DNA from: Colwellia sp. D2M02
Lineage (GTDB): Bacteria; Pseudomonadota; Gammaproteobacteria; Enterobacterales; Alteromonadaceae
Direction: 5' to 3'
Length of the DNA: 64,000 nt
NCBI RefSeq assembly: GCF_018860755.1
Contig: NZ_JAHKPW010000064.1
Location: 9,128-73,127, forward strand
A program made the position numbers and the translations under genes. The notes under the pieces are model-generated. The model was given only the letters and a program-made list of their open reading frames with translations, was not told the DNA's origin and ran no database searches. This document shows positions 19,285 to 29,892 of this stretch, in pieces; within the stretch, counting starts at the first letter, position 1; each line of letters starts with the position of its first letter.

Positions 19285-20379
19285 CTATTTATGGCGACGA
19301 CGAGTACTTTGACTTTGTCTTTGTTGATGCTTTTTAACTGAGCGACGAATACGACGACTTTTAGCGTTATCCATCGCTTTTTCGTCAACTTTTACCTTAC
19401 TTTGTGTTTCAGGCGTTAAGTTAACCAGCTTACGATAATAGTTTACATCTTTTAAGCCAAGTTCTTTCCAACCACCTAAAGGCAGTTGACGTTGCATTTC
19501 CATGTCGCCATAACGGACACGAATTAATCGGCTAACCTGTACTTCTTGGCTCTCCCATAAACGACGTACTTCGCGGTTACGTCCTTCAGATAACACTACA
19601 TGAAACCAGTGATTACGGCCTTCACCACCACGGTAGGTGATTTTTTGAAAACGTGCAGGACCATCATCTAAAGTAACACCTGTTCGTAAGGTTTGTAACA
19701 TCGCTTCGTTAATTTCACCAAACACACGTACCGCGTATTCACGCTCTACTTTTTGAGATGGGTGCATTAAACGGTTTGCCAATTCGCCATCGGTAGTAAA
19801 TAACAGCATACCCGAGGTGTTAATATCTAAACGGCCAACCGCAACCCAGCGCCCAGTTTCTAATGGTGGCAGACGATCAAAAACCGTAGGTCGACCTTCA
19901 GGGTCTTTACGCGTACACATTTCACCTTCAGGTTTGTTGTAAATAAGTACGCGACAAATATCATCACTTTGTGCCGTTAGTTTTACTAAGTGACCATCAA
20001 TTCTTATTTGCTCTGTACCTTTGATACGATCGCCTAGAAACGCTGATTTACCGTCAACACTGACACGGCCTTCGGTTATCATTGTTTCTAATTCACGACG
20101 TGAGCCTTTACCGGCTCGAGCGAGGACTTTTTGAATTTTTTCTGAATCGGTGTTTGAAGCCGTTTGAAAATTTACCTTAACTGGCTTTGGCGCAACTTTT
20201 TTACCTTGTTGGCCATTTTTTCCCACTAACTTTTTAGCCGCGCCTTTAACAGTACCTTTTTTAGCGGTAGTGTTTTTATCACTGCCGCGTTTGCCGTACT
20301 TGTTATCAGCAGCGTTGTTTTTATCTGCTTTATTTTTACTTGCGTTATCTTTATTTGCTTTTTGCTTATCAACAGCCAT
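19285..20379 (-). CDS. rluB: 23S rRNA pseudouridine(2605) synthase RluB
   Basis: This 364-residue enzyme makes pseudouridine 2605 in 23S rRNA. Residues 1-70 are a low-complexity Lys/Asn/Gly/Ala tail. An S4 RNA-binding domain follows (about 78-135, [18 protein letters not shown]), then the RsuA-type catalytic domain with Asp185 in [13 protein letters not shown]. The C-terminus is again strongly basic. Both tails are longer than in E. coli RluB (291 residues). Its place beside yciO and trp is the conserved enterobacterial-like order. Confidence 0.92.
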   Translation of the reverse strand: MAVDKQKANKDNASKNKADKNNAADNKYGKRGSDKNTTAKKGTVKGAAKKLVGKNGQQGKKVAPKPVKVNFQTASNTDSEKIQKVLARAGKGSRRELETMITEGRVSVDGKSAFLGDRIKGTEQIRIDGHLVKLTAQSDDICRVLIYNKPEGEMCTRKDPEGRPTVFDRLPPLETGRWVAVGRLDINTSGMLLFTTDGELANRLMHPSQKVEREYAVRVFGEINEAMLQTLRTGVTLDDGPARFQKITYRGGEGRNHWFHVVLSEGRNREVRRLWESQEVQVSRLIRVRYGDMEMQRQLPLGGWKELGLKDVNYYRKLVNLTPETQSKVKVDEKAMDNAKSRRIRRSVKKHQQRQSQSTRRRHK

Positions 20380-20499
20380 GCTATTTTCTCGATTACGTCA
20401 GTAGTGGCTCCCTTGAAGCTTACTTCTGACTCATTTATTGGTGTATTGCTAATCACTCACCTTAATGAGCGAAAAACGCAATACGATAGTTGAATAAGG

Positions 20500-21120
20500 T
20501 TATTCAAACGGCGACGGATCACCTTCACCAACTCGAATAATTTCAATATCGTCATTAGAAAAATCTATGACTGTAGTTGGGTGCTCACCTAAATGACCAC
20601 CATCAATAATTAAATCAACACTGTGTTCTAATAAATCTCGTATTTGCTCAGGATCAAACTCAGCCATAGTTTGGCCTGGCATAATTAAACTGGTAGACAT
20701 TATAGGCTCTGCCAGTTCACTCAACAAGGCTTGTGCAATGGTATTATTAGGAACTCGAATACCTATGGTTTTCTTTTTTGGGTTTAACAAGCGCTTAGGT
20801 ACTTCTTTGCTACCTTTAAAAATAAAGGTATAAGCTCCAGGGGTATTGTTTTTAAGTAACCTAAAAGCACTATTATCAACACGCGTATATTCTGAGATTT
20901 GTGATAAGTCTTTGCAGACTAGAGTAAAGTTATGCTCTTTATCGATATCTCGAATACGACAAAGTCGCTCTAGTGCTTTTTTATCACCTAAGTGACAGCC
21001 AAGTGCATAGCCAGAATCGGTAGGATAAACCACCACGCCCCCCTGATTAATGATCTCTGCGGCTTGCTTCATTAAGCGCCCTTGCGGATTATCAGGATGT
21101 ACATAAAAAAATTGACTCAT
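20500..21120 (-). CDS. yciO: YciO/TsaC/Sua5 family protein
   Basis: This 206-residue YrdC-domain protein begins FFYVHPDNPQ, which is typical of YciO. The YrdC core motif GGVVVYPTDSGYALGC is clear. Family relatives make threonylcarbamoyl-AMP for tRNA t6A. YciO itself is a paralogue whose own role is less certain, and the essential tsaC gene would lie elsewhere. It lies between rnm and rluB, as in E. coli. Confidence 0.9.
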   Translation of the reverse strand: MSQFFYVHPDNPQGRLMKQAAEIINQGGVVVYPTDSGYALGCHLGDKKALERLCRIRDIDKEHNFTLVCKDLSQISEYTRVDNSAFRLLKNNTPGAYTFIFKGSKEVPKRLLNPKKKTIGIRVPNNTIAQALLSELAEPIMSTSLIMPGQTMAEFDPEQIRDLLEHSVDLIIDGGHLGEHPTTVIDFSNDDIEIIRVGEGDPSPFE

Positions 21121-21193
21121 GATAGTTTCCTTTTCTTTTTAATGATAATTAGCGCGAATACTGCTTTCATATTATTTATCGGTAAAATTAACA

Positions 21194-22099
21194 TTAATGC
21201 CATAGCGCCCAAATAGGTTTAGCACCCACTGGCATAGTTAAATTGCGCCCTAAATCACTCCACTTACTTGGGTAATGAAAATCAGAGCCCATCGATGCGT
21301 ATAAATTGTATTCTAAACAATATTCTAGCATTTTTTTTCGCTGTTCAGGTGACATCTGTGGTAAAACCACCTCTAAGCCATCACCATTGGCATGGGTAAA
21401 ATCAACGATTAAGCGCCTGAGCCACTTAGCCGATAAATCATAACGTATGGGATGCGCCATCACCGCAGTACCGCCTGCGGCATGAATAACACGCACCGCC
21501 TCTTCAATACTACACCAGTTAGGTTTAACGTAAGCTCGCTGTCCCTTAGAGCCTTTTTTACCAATATACTTGTCAAATGCCTGTTGCATATTACTAACAT
21601 GGCCTTGCTGATAAAGCACCTTAGCAAAGTGCGCGCGAGTAATAGAGCCTTTGCCTGCCAATGCTTTAGCATCATCGTAAATGTTAGGAAAGCCACATTT
21701 TGCGAGTTTTTCACCCATAGTGGTCGCACGTAACTCACGAGCCGCTTGTTGGTCGCTAATTAATTGTGTGAGTTCGTTATTGCTTTTATCGATATTCAAA
21801 CCAACAATGTGAATTTCAAACCCTTGCCACGCGGTAGATATTTCAATGCCGTGAATGAGTTTTAGTGGAACATTTTTTTCTGCAATATAATTATCAGCTA
21901 TATCAAGTGCAGCTACCGTATCGTGATCGGTAATCGCTAGCACATCAATTTGATAGTTCTGTGCCCTATCTATTAAGCTCTGTGGCGACAATCCGCCATC
22001 TGAGCAATTAGTGTGGCTATGTAAATCAATACGTTTATGCGCATAGCCTTGGGTTTCAATGATCAAATGTGGGAAATCAATGGTTGACAGTAGCGCCAT
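21194..22099 (-). CDS. rnm: RNase AM, PHP-domain 5'-3' exonuclease (YciV)
   Basis: This 301-residue PHP-domain protein has the metal-binding HxH (His27, His29 in DLHSHTNCSDG), ITDHDT and GSDFHYPSKW. The E. coli orthologue is 293 residues; it matures the 5' ends of 5S, 16S and 23S rRNA and degrades short RNAs and the phosphonucleotide pAp. It is divergent from the trp leader, the same arrangement as yciV and trpL in E. coli. Confidence 0.92.
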   Translation of the reverse strand: MALLSTIDFPHLIIETQGYAHKRIDLHSHTNCSDGGLSPQSLIDRAQNYQIDVLAITDHDTVAALDIADNYIAEKNVPLKLIHGIEISTAWQGFEIHIVGLNIDKSNNELTQLISDQQAARELRATTMGEKLAKCGFPNIYDDAKALAGKGSITRAHFAKVLYQQGHVSNMQQAFDKYIGKKGSKGQRAYVKPNWCSIEEAVRVIHAAGGTAVMAHPIRYDLSAKWLRRLIVDFTHANGDGLEVVLPQMSPEQRKKMLEYCLEYNLYASMGSDFHYPSKWSDLGRNLTMPVGAKPIWALWH

Positions 22100-22206
22100 A
22101 ATATTGTCTTCTATAGGAATTAAAGCTTATCTAGATGATTCTAGGCAGTACCTATAAGTTTACTGATAAGTGCATTATAAAGATACAAGCAAAAGGTTAT
22201 TCTTAG

Positions 22207-22257
22207 ATGAAAACAGCAATTAACATGACAATGTGGTGGTGGCATAACTCAACATAA
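22207..22257 (+). CDS. trpL: trp operon leader peptide with Trp-Trp-Trp
   Basis: This 16-codon frame reads MKTAINMTMWWWHNST then TAA. Three adjacent Trp codons just before a terminator hairpin are the hallmark of a ribosome-mediated trp attenuator. When charged tRNA-Trp is scarce the ribosome stalls here and the antiterminator forms. AAAAGG lies about 10 bases upstream of the ATG. It is too short for ordinary gene finders. The call rests on position, Trp run and the downstream alternating hairpins. Confidence 0.85.
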   Translation: MKTAINMTMWWWHNST

Positions 22258-22259
22258 TA

Positions 22260-22337
22260 CGGGTTGTGATAATTGCGTGTATCTATAAATAAGATAAAAC
22301 ACATTACCAAAAAACCCGCCCTATTAGCGGGTTTTTT
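22260..22337 (+). promoter_or_regulatory. trp attenuator (antiterminator and terminator)
   Basis: The terminator is AACCCGC (22313-22319) paired with GCGGGTT (22327-22333) across a short loop, followed by a T-run. It closely resembles the E. coli trp attenuator in base content and loop. CGGGTT at 22260-22265 can pair with AACCCG at 22313-22318, the expected 2:3 antiterminator. CAAC (22250-22253) with GTTG (22263-22266) gives a weaker 1:2 protector. Confidence 0.85.
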
Positions 22338-22374
22338 ACTTTTTAGCATTAGCGATAACAATACGAGAAAAACA

Positions 22375-22431
22375 ATGAACAAAACAAAAACATGGTTTAT
22401 TTGGTGGCTTTTGCCAATTTATGCAGGATGA
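22375..22431 (+). CDS. Second Trp-rich leader peptide, between attenuator and trpE
   Basis: This 18-codon frame reads MNKTKTWFIWWLLPIYAG then TGA. It has three Trp codons, two adjacent, and lies after the attenuator and 37 bases before trpE. I see no second terminator after it, so it cannot act by classical attenuation. Its ribosome site is weak (CGAGAAAAAC). It may couple translation to trpE, be a relic leader, or be chance. Not an annotated family that I know. Confidence 0.5.
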   Translation: MNKTKTWFIWWLLPIYAG

Positions 22432-22468
22432 CAACGCCCCAATTTACATAATTTAGAAGAAAAATATC

Positions 22469-24154
22469 ATGAATATAGAAACCATTACCGATAGCGCACG
22501 CTATCAAAGTGATCCACTGAGTGTTTATCAATTATTATGTCACAACAAAGATCATAATATTTTACTCGAGTCAGCTGAAATAGATAAAAAGCATTTACTA
22601 AAGAGCTTATTATTAACCGATGCCGCCGTAAAAATAGTTTGTCATGGTAATACTGTGACCTTATCAGCACTTTCTTTAAACGGTCAAGTTGCCATTGCTT
22701 TTGCCGAGCAACAATTACAAGCTTATGGCGATGCAATTCTTAAGAATCACTTATCAAATAACAAACAAACGTTAACCGTTACCTTTGCCGCTGTACCTAA
22801 CGAGTTAGATGAAAAAGAGCGCTTAAACGCGGTCAACTCATTACACAGTTTACGCCTCTTTAATCAATGCATTACTGCCCAAAGCCACCCTTTCGCTGTA
22901 TTTCTTGGTGGCGCTTTTGCTTTTGATTTAATGGCAATTGCTGAAGACTTACCAGAGGTTAACGAGGGCGAAAATACTTGCCCAGACTTTGTTTATTATT
23001 TAGCCGAAACGTTAGTGGTTATAGATCATGAAAAACAAAGTACAGAAGTGATCGGTAATATTTTTAGCCAACAGCCGTCAAATAGCGAGTCAGCTAACAG
23101 CAGCGACTTAAACCAGCAATGCGAACAACAAATTAAAACCCGTTTAGCACAAATAACGGCAGCCTTAAGCCATGATATTTCAACAGAGCAAGTAAAATCT
23201 CTGAACGTGTTGATTAATCAAGTTGTTGATGAAAACACGACAGTACCTGAGTTAACCGTTGATATTAGTGATGATGCTTATTGTCAAATTGTTGAAAAAC
23301 TCAAAGAAAACATTCGCGCCGGTGATATTTTTCAAGTAGTGCCCTCTCGCACTTTTACTTTACCTTGTTATAACCCGATTACCGCTTATCAAGCGTTAAA
23401 GTTAAGTAACCCAAGCCCTTACATGTTCTACCTTAAAGACAGTGATTTTTGTATTTTTGGTGCATCGCCAGAGTCGGCCATAAAGTACCAATCAAGCAAC
23501 CGACAAGTTGAAATTTACCCAATTGCGGGTACACGTTCACGTGGCTTTGATAGCCAAGGCAATATCTCTTTAGACTTAGATAGCCGTATTGAATTAGAAC
23601 TACGCCAAGATAAAAAAGAATCCGCTGAGCACATTATGCTTGTTGATTTAGCACGTAATGACATTGCTCGAGTATCGCAGCCTGGTACGCGCTATGTTGC
23701 CGATTTATTAAAAGTAGACCGTTATTCTCATGTTATGCATTTGGTGTCACGTGTTTGTGGTACTTTGCAAACAGAGCTTGACGCATTGCACGCATACCAA
23801 GCCTGTATGAATATGGGCACATTATCTGGCGCACCTAAAGTTAAAGCCACGTCATTAATACGCGAAGTGGAAGGCAAACGACGCGGCAGTTATGGCGGCG
23901 CTGTAGGTTACCTTACCGGCACTGGTGAAATGGATACCTGTATTGTTATTCGTTCTGCGTTTGTTAAAAATAATATGGCGCAAGTACAAGCTGGCGCTGG
24001 CGTTGTTTATGACTCAGACCCTATCAGCGAAGCGAATGAAACCAGACAAAAAGCACAAGCGGTACTTAACGCCATTAAGTTAGCCAACCAAGAAAGTGTT
24101 GCTAGCTCAAAAAATATCACGACGACCCCTACTAAGGAGCATGCTCATGACTAA
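22469..24154 (+). CDS. trpE: Anthranilate synthase component I
   Basis: This 561-residue chain converts chorismate to anthranilate, the first committed Trp step, with ammonia from TrpG. Residues 32-35 are LLES, the motif that binds tryptophan for feedback inhibition. The chorismate-binding domain fills the C-terminal two thirds, with FQVVPSR, ELRQDKKESAEHIMLVDLARND, GTLSGAPKVKA and YGGAVGYLTGTGEMDTCIVIRS, each abbreviated here. It opens the structural trp operon behind the double leader. Its 3' end overlaps trpG by 8 bases. Confidence 0.96.
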   Translation: MNIETITDSARYQSDPLSVYQLLCHNKDHNILLESAEIDKKHLLKSLLLTDAAVKIVCHGNTVTLSALSLNGQVAIAFAEQQLQAYGDAILKNHLSNNKQTLTVTFAAVPNELDEKERLNAVNSLHSLRLFNQCITAQSHPFAVFLGGAFAFDLMAIAEDLPEVNEGENTCPDFVYYLAETLVVIDHEKQSTEVIGNIFSQQPSNSESANSSDLNQQCEQQIKTRLAQITAALSHDISTEQVKSLNVLINQVVDENTTVPELTVDISDDAYCQIVEKLKENIRAGDIFQVVPSRTFTLPCYNPITAYQALKLSNPSPYMFYLKDSDFCIFGASPESAIKYQSSNRQVEIYPIAGTRSRGFDSQGNISLDLDSRIELELRQDKKESAEHIMLVDLARNDIARVSQPGTRYVADLLKVDRYSHVMHLVSRVCGTLQTELDALHAYQACMNMGTLSGAPKVKATSLIREVEGKRRGSYGGAVGYLTGTGEMDTCIVIRSAFVKNNMAQVQAGAGVVYDSDPISEANETRQKAQAVLNAIKLANQESVASSKNITTTPTKEHAHD

Positions 24155-24806
24155 GCTTTTCATGCTCGATAACCTTGACTCGTTCACGTATAACTTAGTT
24201 GATGAATTTCATTGTTTAGGTTTCGAGCTTAACGTTTATCGCAATACCCTAAGCGCAGATTTCATTTACCATAAAATGCTAGAACATACTAAAAACACCG
24301 GTGAGCCCGTAATGTTAGTGTTATCTCCAGGCCCTGGAGAGCCTAAAAACGCTGGTTGTTTAATGGCGCTTATTGCTTTATGTGCAGGTAAAATACCCAT
24401 GCTAGGTATTTGTTTAGGTCACCAAGCCCTAATCGAACATTACGGCGGTAGAGTTGATCGCGCTGAGGAAATTGTTCATGGCAAAGCCTCAAATATTGAA
24501 CATAGTGCAAGTGGCGCTTTTAAAGGTATTCAAAACCCATTACCGGTTGCCCGTTACCATTCACTGGTTGGTAAAGAAATCCCCACCAGCTTAAATGTTA
24601 TTGCTCACTATCAAGATATGTGTATGGCAATTAGTAATGAAAATGACGCCGTGTTAGCGTTTCAGTTTCACCCTGAGTCTATTCTTACCACCTTTGGTAG
24701 TACGCTTTTAGCACAAAGCATTGAACATTTATTAGCTTTGCAAAGCACGCTTAACAGCCCCTTTTTAACTAAAACGAATAACGAGGTAGCTCATGGCTCA
24801 GCATAA
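24147..24806 (+). CDS. trpG: Anthranilate synthase component II (glutamine amidotransferase)
   Basis: This 219-residue class I glutamine amidotransferase supplies ammonia to TrpE. The nucleophile is Cys89 in LGICLGHQAL, and the His-Glu pair is in FQFHPESILTT. It is a separate gene, not fused to trpD as in E. coli. I choose ATG 24147: AAGGAG at 24134-24139 is 7 bases before it, whereas an in-frame ATG at 24141 is only one base away. It overlaps trpE by 8 bases and trpD by 14. Confidence 0.95.
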   Translation: MTKLFMLDNLDSFTYNLVDEFHCLGFELNVYRNTLSADFIYHKMLEHTKNTGEPVMLVLSPGPGEPKNAGCLMALIALCAGKIPMLGICLGHQALIEHYGGRVDRAEEIVHGKASNIEHSASGAFKGIQNPLPVARYHSLVGKEIPTSLNVIAHYQDMCMAISNENDAVLAFQFHPESILTTFGSTLLAQSIEHLLALQSTLNSPFLTKTNNEVAHGSA

Positions 24807-25842
24807 CCTACTTGCGGCTTTAGTCGATGGTCAAAATTTAACGCAAGCACAAACCACTGCTTTTTTTGAGCAAGTTCTCCAAGGAAATATTGACCCCGCC
24901 TTACTGGCCAGTGTATTAACAGCGCTAAAAATAAAAGGTGAAGTACCTGCTGAAATTGCCGGCGCTGCAATGGCAATTAGAGAGGCTGCTACTTCTTTTC
25001 CAAACCGTGATAGCAATATTACCGTAGCTGACTGCGTTGGTACTGGTGGTGATGGCGCTAACACTATTAACATTTCAACTACCGCCGCTATTCTAGCTGC
25101 AGCCTGTGGTATTAAAGTCGCAAAGCACGGTAATAGAAGTGTTTCAAGTATGTCTGGCTCTGCCGACTTGCTTGAAGCGTTTGGTGTAAACCTAAACATG
25201 AGTCCTGAAACAGCCAATAGCTGTTTAACCGAAACCAACTTATGTTTTTTATATGCTCCCGCTTATCATTCTGGCTTTAAATATGCCGCGCCAGTACGTA
25301 AAAGCATGGGAATTCGTACCTTATTTAATATTTTAGGACCGTTAGTTAACCCGTCTAAGCCTGATATTATGTTACTTGGTGTTTACACGCCTGAGTTATT
25401 AGAGCCTATCGCGCAAGCACTTTTATTAACCGGCGTTAAACGTGCCTTTGTTGTTTATGGTAGTGGTTTAGATGAAATAGCTTTACACGGTGAGACTCAA
25501 GCCATTGAAATAAAAGCAGGTGAATTAATTCATCGCCGCTTTTCTCCTGATGATTTTGGTTTAGCACAATACTCATTGGAAGATATCAAAGGTGGCAGTC
25601 CACAAGAAAACGCCCAAACAATTAAAGCCATTTTATCGGGACAAGGAGAAGCCGCCCATAATGCTGCGGTAATTATCAACTGTGCCGCTTTACTCTACTT
25701 ACACGATAAAGCCGACTCTTTAGCTGCTGCAGCACAATTAGCAAGCAATGTTTTAGCGTCAGGCCAAGGTTTAAATACATTAATGGCAATGGTTAACTTA
25801 TCAAATTCAGCCCAATATCAAGTGACCGAGGGAGCGAAATAA
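24793..25842 (+). CDS. trpD: Anthranilate phosphoribosyltransferase
   Basis: This 349-residue enzyme joins anthranilate to PRPP. The PRPP-binding GTGGDGANTINIST and the catalytic-site KHGNRSVSSMSGSADLLEA are clear. Length is normal for an unfused TrpD. The ATG lies inside the end of trpG, preceded by ACGAGG, so translation is coupled. Confidence 0.96.
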   Translation: MAQHNLLAALVDGQNLTQAQTTAFFEQVLQGNIDPALLASVLTALKIKGEVPAEIAGAAMAIREAATSFPNRDSNITVADCVGTGGDGANTINISTTAAILAAACGIKVAKHGNRSVSSMSGSADLLEAFGVNLNMSPETANSCLTETNLCFLYAPAYHSGFKYAAPVRKSMGIRTLFNILGPLVNPSKPDIMLLGVYTPELLEPIAQALLLTGVKRAFVVYGSGLDEIALHGETQAIEIKAGELIHRRFSPDDFGLAQYSLEDIKGGSPQENAQTIKAILSGQGEAAHNAAVIINCAALLYLHDKADSLAAAAQLASNVLASGQGLNTLMAMVNLSNSAQYQVTEGAK

Positions 25843-25846
25843 GCAC

Positions 25847-27262
25847 ATGGCAAATATTTTAGAAAAAATAGTACTAGACAAGCGTATTGAAATTGACGCT
25901 TTAAAAAAAGCAAAGCCGTTAGCCAGCTTTATAGATGCGCTTCAACCAACAACCAAAGATATGTATGCGGCGCTTAAACGTACACCAGAAAAACCTGAAG
26001 CGGGGTTTATTTTAGAGTGTAAAAAAGCATCACCATCAAAAGGGCTTATTCGTCCTGATTTTGATGTGAAGTCTATTTGCCAAACTTATGATAAATACGC
26101 CGCGGCTATTTCAGTATTAACCGATGAGAAGTATTTTCAAGGTAACTTTGATTATTTAGCCTTAGTGACCCAAACCGTTACTTGCCCCGTACTAAATAAA
26201 GACTTTTTCATTGACCCTTATCAGGTTTATTTAGCCCGACATTACGGCGCTGATGCTGTATTACTGATGTTAAGTGTGTTGTCTGATGAAGAATATACCA
26301 CGCTCGCTAATGTAGCAGCGCAATATAACTTAGCAGTACTGACTGAAATATCGAATGAAGAAGAACGAGACCGTGCTATTGCCTTAGGCGCTAAAATGAT
26401 TGGTATTAACAACCGTGATTTACGTGACTTAAGTACCGATATTAGCCGCACTTTCGACTTTGCGCCAACACTACCTGATGAATGCATTATTATTTCAGAA
26501 TCAGGTATTTATAATAATGCGCAAGTGCGAGAACTTGCTCCTGCGGTTGATGGTTTTTTAGTGGGTAGCTCGTTAATGGCAATGGATAACAACCCATTTA
26601 ACGACATTGACTTAGCTTGTCGAAAACTCATTTTTGGTAATAACAAAGTATGCGGTCTCACTAATATCACGGATATTGAAAATGTTGCTAATGCAGGTGC
26701 ACGTTATGGCGGATTAATTTTTGCTGAAAAATCACCCCGTGCCATTAACAAAGCACAAGCATTAGCCATTATTGACGCCAAACCACAACTTGAATATGTG
26801 GGTATATTTGTGAATCACGAACCAAGTGAGATCATAGATTTAGCTCAAAGCCTAAATTTAAGCGCTGTTCAACTACATGGTAGTGAAGATGAACATTATA
26901 TCGCAGCATTACGAACGGCTTTAAATGACAATAACTGCCAATTATGTGAAATATGGCAAGCAAGTGCTGTAACCTCTGATGTGCCCACGCTAAACGCGAC
27001 CGTTCCTCATCATGTGTTAGACGGTAAAAGCCCAGGTAGCGGACAAGCGTTTGACTGGCAAGTGTTAGCACAAAGCACACAAGACTTATCTACCAGTTTA
27101 TTAGCCGGTGGATTAAATAGCGATAATATTGACTTAGCTCTGGCTCAGTTAACACATTTAGATTTATTTGGCCTAGATATCAACTCAGGTGTTGAAACTA
27201 GCCCTGGCGTAAAATCAAACGAAAAACTACAACAAGTTTTTTCGCGCATAAGGAATTATTAA
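25847..27262 (+). CDS. trpCF: Bifunctional indole-3-glycerol phosphate synthase / phosphoribosylanthranilate isomerase
   Basis: This 471-residue two-domain enzyme catalyses two consecutive steps. Residues 1 to about 255 are the IGP synthase barrel ([33 protein letters not shown]). Residues about 258-471 are the isomerase barrel ([10 protein letters not shown], ending [15 protein letters not shown]). The fusion matches E. coli and other gammaproteobacteria. Four bases separate it from trpD and one from trpB. Confidence 0.96.
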   Translation: MANILEKIVLDKRIEIDALKKAKPLASFIDALQPTTKDMYAALKRTPEKPEAGFILECKKASPSKGLIRPDFDVKSICQTYDKYAAAISVLTDEKYFQGNFDYLALVTQTVTCPVLNKDFFIDPYQVYLARHYGADAVLLMLSVLSDEEYTTLANVAAQYNLAVLTEISNEEERDRAIALGAKMIGINNRDLRDLSTDISRTFDFAPTLPDECIIISESGIYNNAQVRELAPAVDGFLVGSSLMAMDNNPFNDIDLACRKLIFGNNKVCGLTNITDIENVANAGARYGGLIFAEKSPRAINKAQALAIIDAKPQLEYVGIFVNHEPSEIIDLAQSLNLSAVQLHGSEDEHYIAALRTALNDNNCQLCEIWQASAVTSDVPTLNATVPHHVLDGKSPGSGQAFDWQVLAQSTQDLSTSLLAGGLNSDNIDLALAQLTHLDLFGLDINSGVETSPGVKSNEKLQQVFSRIRNY

Positions 27263-27263
27263 G

Positions 27264-28526
27264 ATGACTCAAGAAACCCAAAGCACAGGTGCAACTAGCA
27301 CTATTCCTAAAGAAACCCTACCTGCCTATTTTGGTGAGTTTGGCGGCATGTATGTGGGTGAACTATTAGTACCGGCATTAGAGCAACTTGAACAAGCATT
27401 TATTGAATCGCAAACTGACGAAGAGTTTTTAACCGAGTTCAATAACTTACTCACTAAATACGCTGGTCGCCCAACACCATTAACCTGTTGTCGTAATATT
27501 GTTAAAAACCCTTTAGCAAAAATCTATTTAAAACGTGAAGATTTATTACACGGTGGTGCACACAAAACTAACCAAGTATTAGGTCAAGCCCTATTAGCAA
27601 AACGCATGGGAAAAACAGAAATAATTGCTGAAACGGGTGCGGGTCAACATGGTGTTGCAACCGCAATTGCTTGCTCGTTATTAGGGCTAAAATGTAAAGT
27701 GTATATGGGCGCTGTTGATTGTGAGCGTCAACAACCTAATGTATTTCGAATGAAGTTAATGGGCGCTGAAGTTATTCCTGTAACTGCAGGCTCTGGTACT
27801 TTAAAAGATGCCGTTAATGAAGCACTACGTGATTGGTCTGCCAATTACGAAAAAGCGCATTACTTACTCGGTACTGCAGCTGGCCCTCACCCGTTTCCAA
27901 CCATAGTACGCGAGTTTCAAAAAATGATTGGTGAAGAAGCTAAAGTACAATTATTAGCTGAGGAAGGTCGCTTACCTGATTACGTTATTGCTGCGGTAGG
28001 CGGAGGCTCTAACGCTATTGGTATGTTCAATGACTTTATTCATGAAGAAGGAGTTAAGCTTATTGGCGTTGAAGCCGGTGGTAAAGGCATTAACACCAAA
28101 GAGCATGGCGCAACACTAGTTGCTGGCACTAAAGGTATGTTGCATGGTAATTACACTTACATTATGCAAGATAAGTACGGACAAATTGAAGAGTCTTACT
28201 CTATATCAGCTGGGCTTGATTACCCCGCAGTAGGCCCACAACATGCCTACTTAAAAGAAACCGATCGAGCACAGTATGTGCCAATTAATGATGATGAAGC
28301 ACTTGATGCATTTCAAGCATTAGCTAAAAGCGAAGGTATTATTCCTGCGCTAGAGTCATCTCACGCACTCGCTCAAGCATTAAAAATGGCAGAGCAAGCA
28401 ACCACAGAAACTATTTACTTGGTTAACTTATCAGGGCGAGGCGATAAAGATTTAGCTCATGTGCATGCCATATTATCTCCTGAAACAGCAGAGCAAGGCG
28501 CCGTAAAACATAGAGGTGAAGCGTAA
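27264..28526 (+). CDS. trpB: Tryptophan synthase beta chain
   Basis: This 420-residue PLP enzyme makes tryptophan from indole and serine. The PLP Schiff-base lysine is Lys101 in HGGAHKTNQ. The phosphate-binding loop GGGSNAIG and the indole-tunnel region are present. The N-terminus is about 20 residues longer than the usual 397. The stop overlaps the trpA start (TAATG). Confidence 0.97.
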   Translation: MTQETQSTGATSTIPKETLPAYFGEFGGMYVGELLVPALEQLEQAFIESQTDEEFLTEFNNLLTKYAGRPTPLTCCRNIVKNPLAKIYLKREDLLHGGAHKTNQVLGQALLAKRMGKTEIIAETGAGQHGVATAIACSLLGLKCKVYMGAVDCERQQPNVFRMKLMGAEVIPVTAGSGTLKDAVNEALRDWSANYEKAHYLLGTAAGPHPFPTIVREFQKMIGEEAKVQLLAEEGRLPDYVIAAVGGGSNAIGMFNDFIHEEGVKLIGVEAGGKGINTKEHGATLVAGTKGMLHGNYTYIMQDKYGQIEESYSISAGLDYPAVGPQHAYLKETDRAQYVPINDDEALDAFQALAKSEGIIPALESSHALAQALKMAEQATTETIYLVNLSGRGDKDLAHVHAILSPETAEQGAVKHRGEA

Positions 28527-29374
28527 TGAATAATTCAACACAACATAATGATGCCACTTGTCGCTATCAAGCATCGTTTTCAGCATTACGCGAAAAAAAT
28601 GAAAAAGCGTTTATTCCTTTTGTTACCATTGGTGATCCTAATGCAGAGCAATCACTTGCGGTGATTAAAACCTTAATTGATGCAGGTGCTGATGCGCTTG
28701 AACTAGGTATTCCTTTTTCAGACCCAAGTGCTGATGGCATAACAATACAAATGGCAGCATTACGCGCCTTAGGCGCTGGTATGAATACCGACGGCTGTAT
28801 TGAAATAATTAAGCAAGTTAGAGCCTATGCACCACACATCCCTATTGGTTTACTATTGTATGGCAACCTTGTTTTTGCTCGTGGCATAGATAATTTTTAT
28901 CGAGATATGAGTGAAGCAGGCGTTGACTCGGTTTTAATTGCCGACTTACCAATAAGAGAGAGCTTACCGTTTAGAAAAGCGGCATTAGCACACAATATTG
29001 CGCCTATTTTTATTGCCCCACCCAATGCTAGTAGCGACACATTAAAGGAAGTCGCTTCTTTTTCACGTGGTTATACCTATGTGTTAAGCCGTGCTGGCGT
29101 AACAGGGGTTAATGTACAGTCAACACAAGCAGCACCTGCAGCCGACAACCTCATTGCTGCGTTAACACAATATCGCGCAGCACCACCTGTGATTGGTTTT
29201 GGGATATCAACTCCTGAGCAAGTTAAAGCCGCACTCCTTGCTGGTGCTTCAGGTGCTATTAGCGGCTCAGCTGTGGTTAAAATAATTGAAGATAATTTAC
29301 ATGACAATCAACAGATGCTAACTCAACTACATAGTTTTGTCACAAACATGAAAGCAGCGACTAAAAGTAGTTAA
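28526..29374 (+). CDS. trpA: Tryptophan synthase alpha chain
   Basis: This 282-residue TIM barrel cleaves indole-glycerol phosphate to indole, which is channelled to TrpB. Catalytic Glu59 ([11 protein letters not shown]) and Asp70 (SADG) are present. It ends the operon and is followed by a strong terminator. Confidence 0.97.
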   Translation: MNNSTQHNDATCRYQASFSALREKNEKAFIPFVTIGDPNAEQSLAVIKTLIDAGADALELGIPFSDPSADGITIQMAALRALGAGMNTDGCIEIIKQVRAYAPHIPIGLLLYGNLVFARGIDNFYRDMSEAGVDSVLIADLPIRESLPFRKAALAHNIAPIFIAPPNASSDTLKEVASFSRGYTYVLSRAGVTGVNVQSTQAAPAADNLIAALTQYRAAPPVIGFGISTPEQVKAALLAGASGAISGSAVVKIIEDNLHDNQQMLTQLHSFVTNMKAATKSS

Positions 29375-29407
29375 CCTGAATAGGGTTAGTTAATACTTTT
29401 TAAGCTC

Positions 29408-29439
29408 AGCAAAAAGGAGTCTTGGTACTCCTTTTTGCT
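29408..29439 (+). terminator. trp operon terminator (bidirectional)
   Basis: AGCAAAAAGGAGT (29408-29420) pairs perfectly with ACTCCTTTTTGCT (29427-29439) over a 6-base loop. The same hairpin serves the convergent minus-strand gene at 29499-29858. Confidence 0.93.
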
Positions 29440-29498
29440 ATCTATACGTAAACCTACCAACGATTAATCGGCTAAATTTTTTTCCCAAAACTGATTCG

Positions 29499-29858
29499 CT
29501 ATAGCACATTAAGCAACCTAAACGTTAAGAACGTAATGACTAATGTTAGTAAGGTGAAAACAAGCGCCAGTATATAATAACCTACCCGCTGCAGCTTTAT
29601 TTTATAGCGTTTAAAGCGTGAAGCTTGCTCACCCGTTAAATCAGGAAAATCATTAAATACAACCGTAATAGTATGAACAAGTAACAACCATAAACATAAA
29701 AGAAAGCTCAACACGGTATGCGTATCACCGATACTTTCACTTTTCAAAGCGGGTATAAATTGCGTAATTAAAAATACAATAAGTACCATTAGTAATAAAT
29801 GAACTAATCGCAGGTATGGATGTAATTGTTGCGCTATTTTAGAGAAAAGTATCAACAT
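29499..29858 (-). CDS. Hypothetical membrane protein, 119 residues
   Basis: I do not recognise this protein. It has about three hydrophobic helices (near 18-38, 47-67 and 90-115) with a charged loop containing LTGEQASRFKRYKIK between the second and third. This suggests an inner-membrane protein with a cytoplasmic loop. It lies between the trp terminator and the end of the CsrB-family RNA gene, on the same strand as that RNA. Confidence 0.7.
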   Translation of the reverse strand: MLILFSKIAQQLHPYLRLVHLLLMVLIVFLITQFIPALKSESIGDTHTVLSFLLCLWLLLVHTITVVFNDFPDLTGEQASRFKRYKIKLQRVGYYILALVFTLLTLVITFLTFRLLNVL

Positions 29859-29892
29859 AGTGTTATCACGGTAACATAGCCTAAAAACCAGA

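Noticed and set aside
22100-22206. A TrpR operator upstream of the trp leader
   Set aside because: No palindrome of the CTAGTT-AACTAG type is visible; only attenuation is supported.
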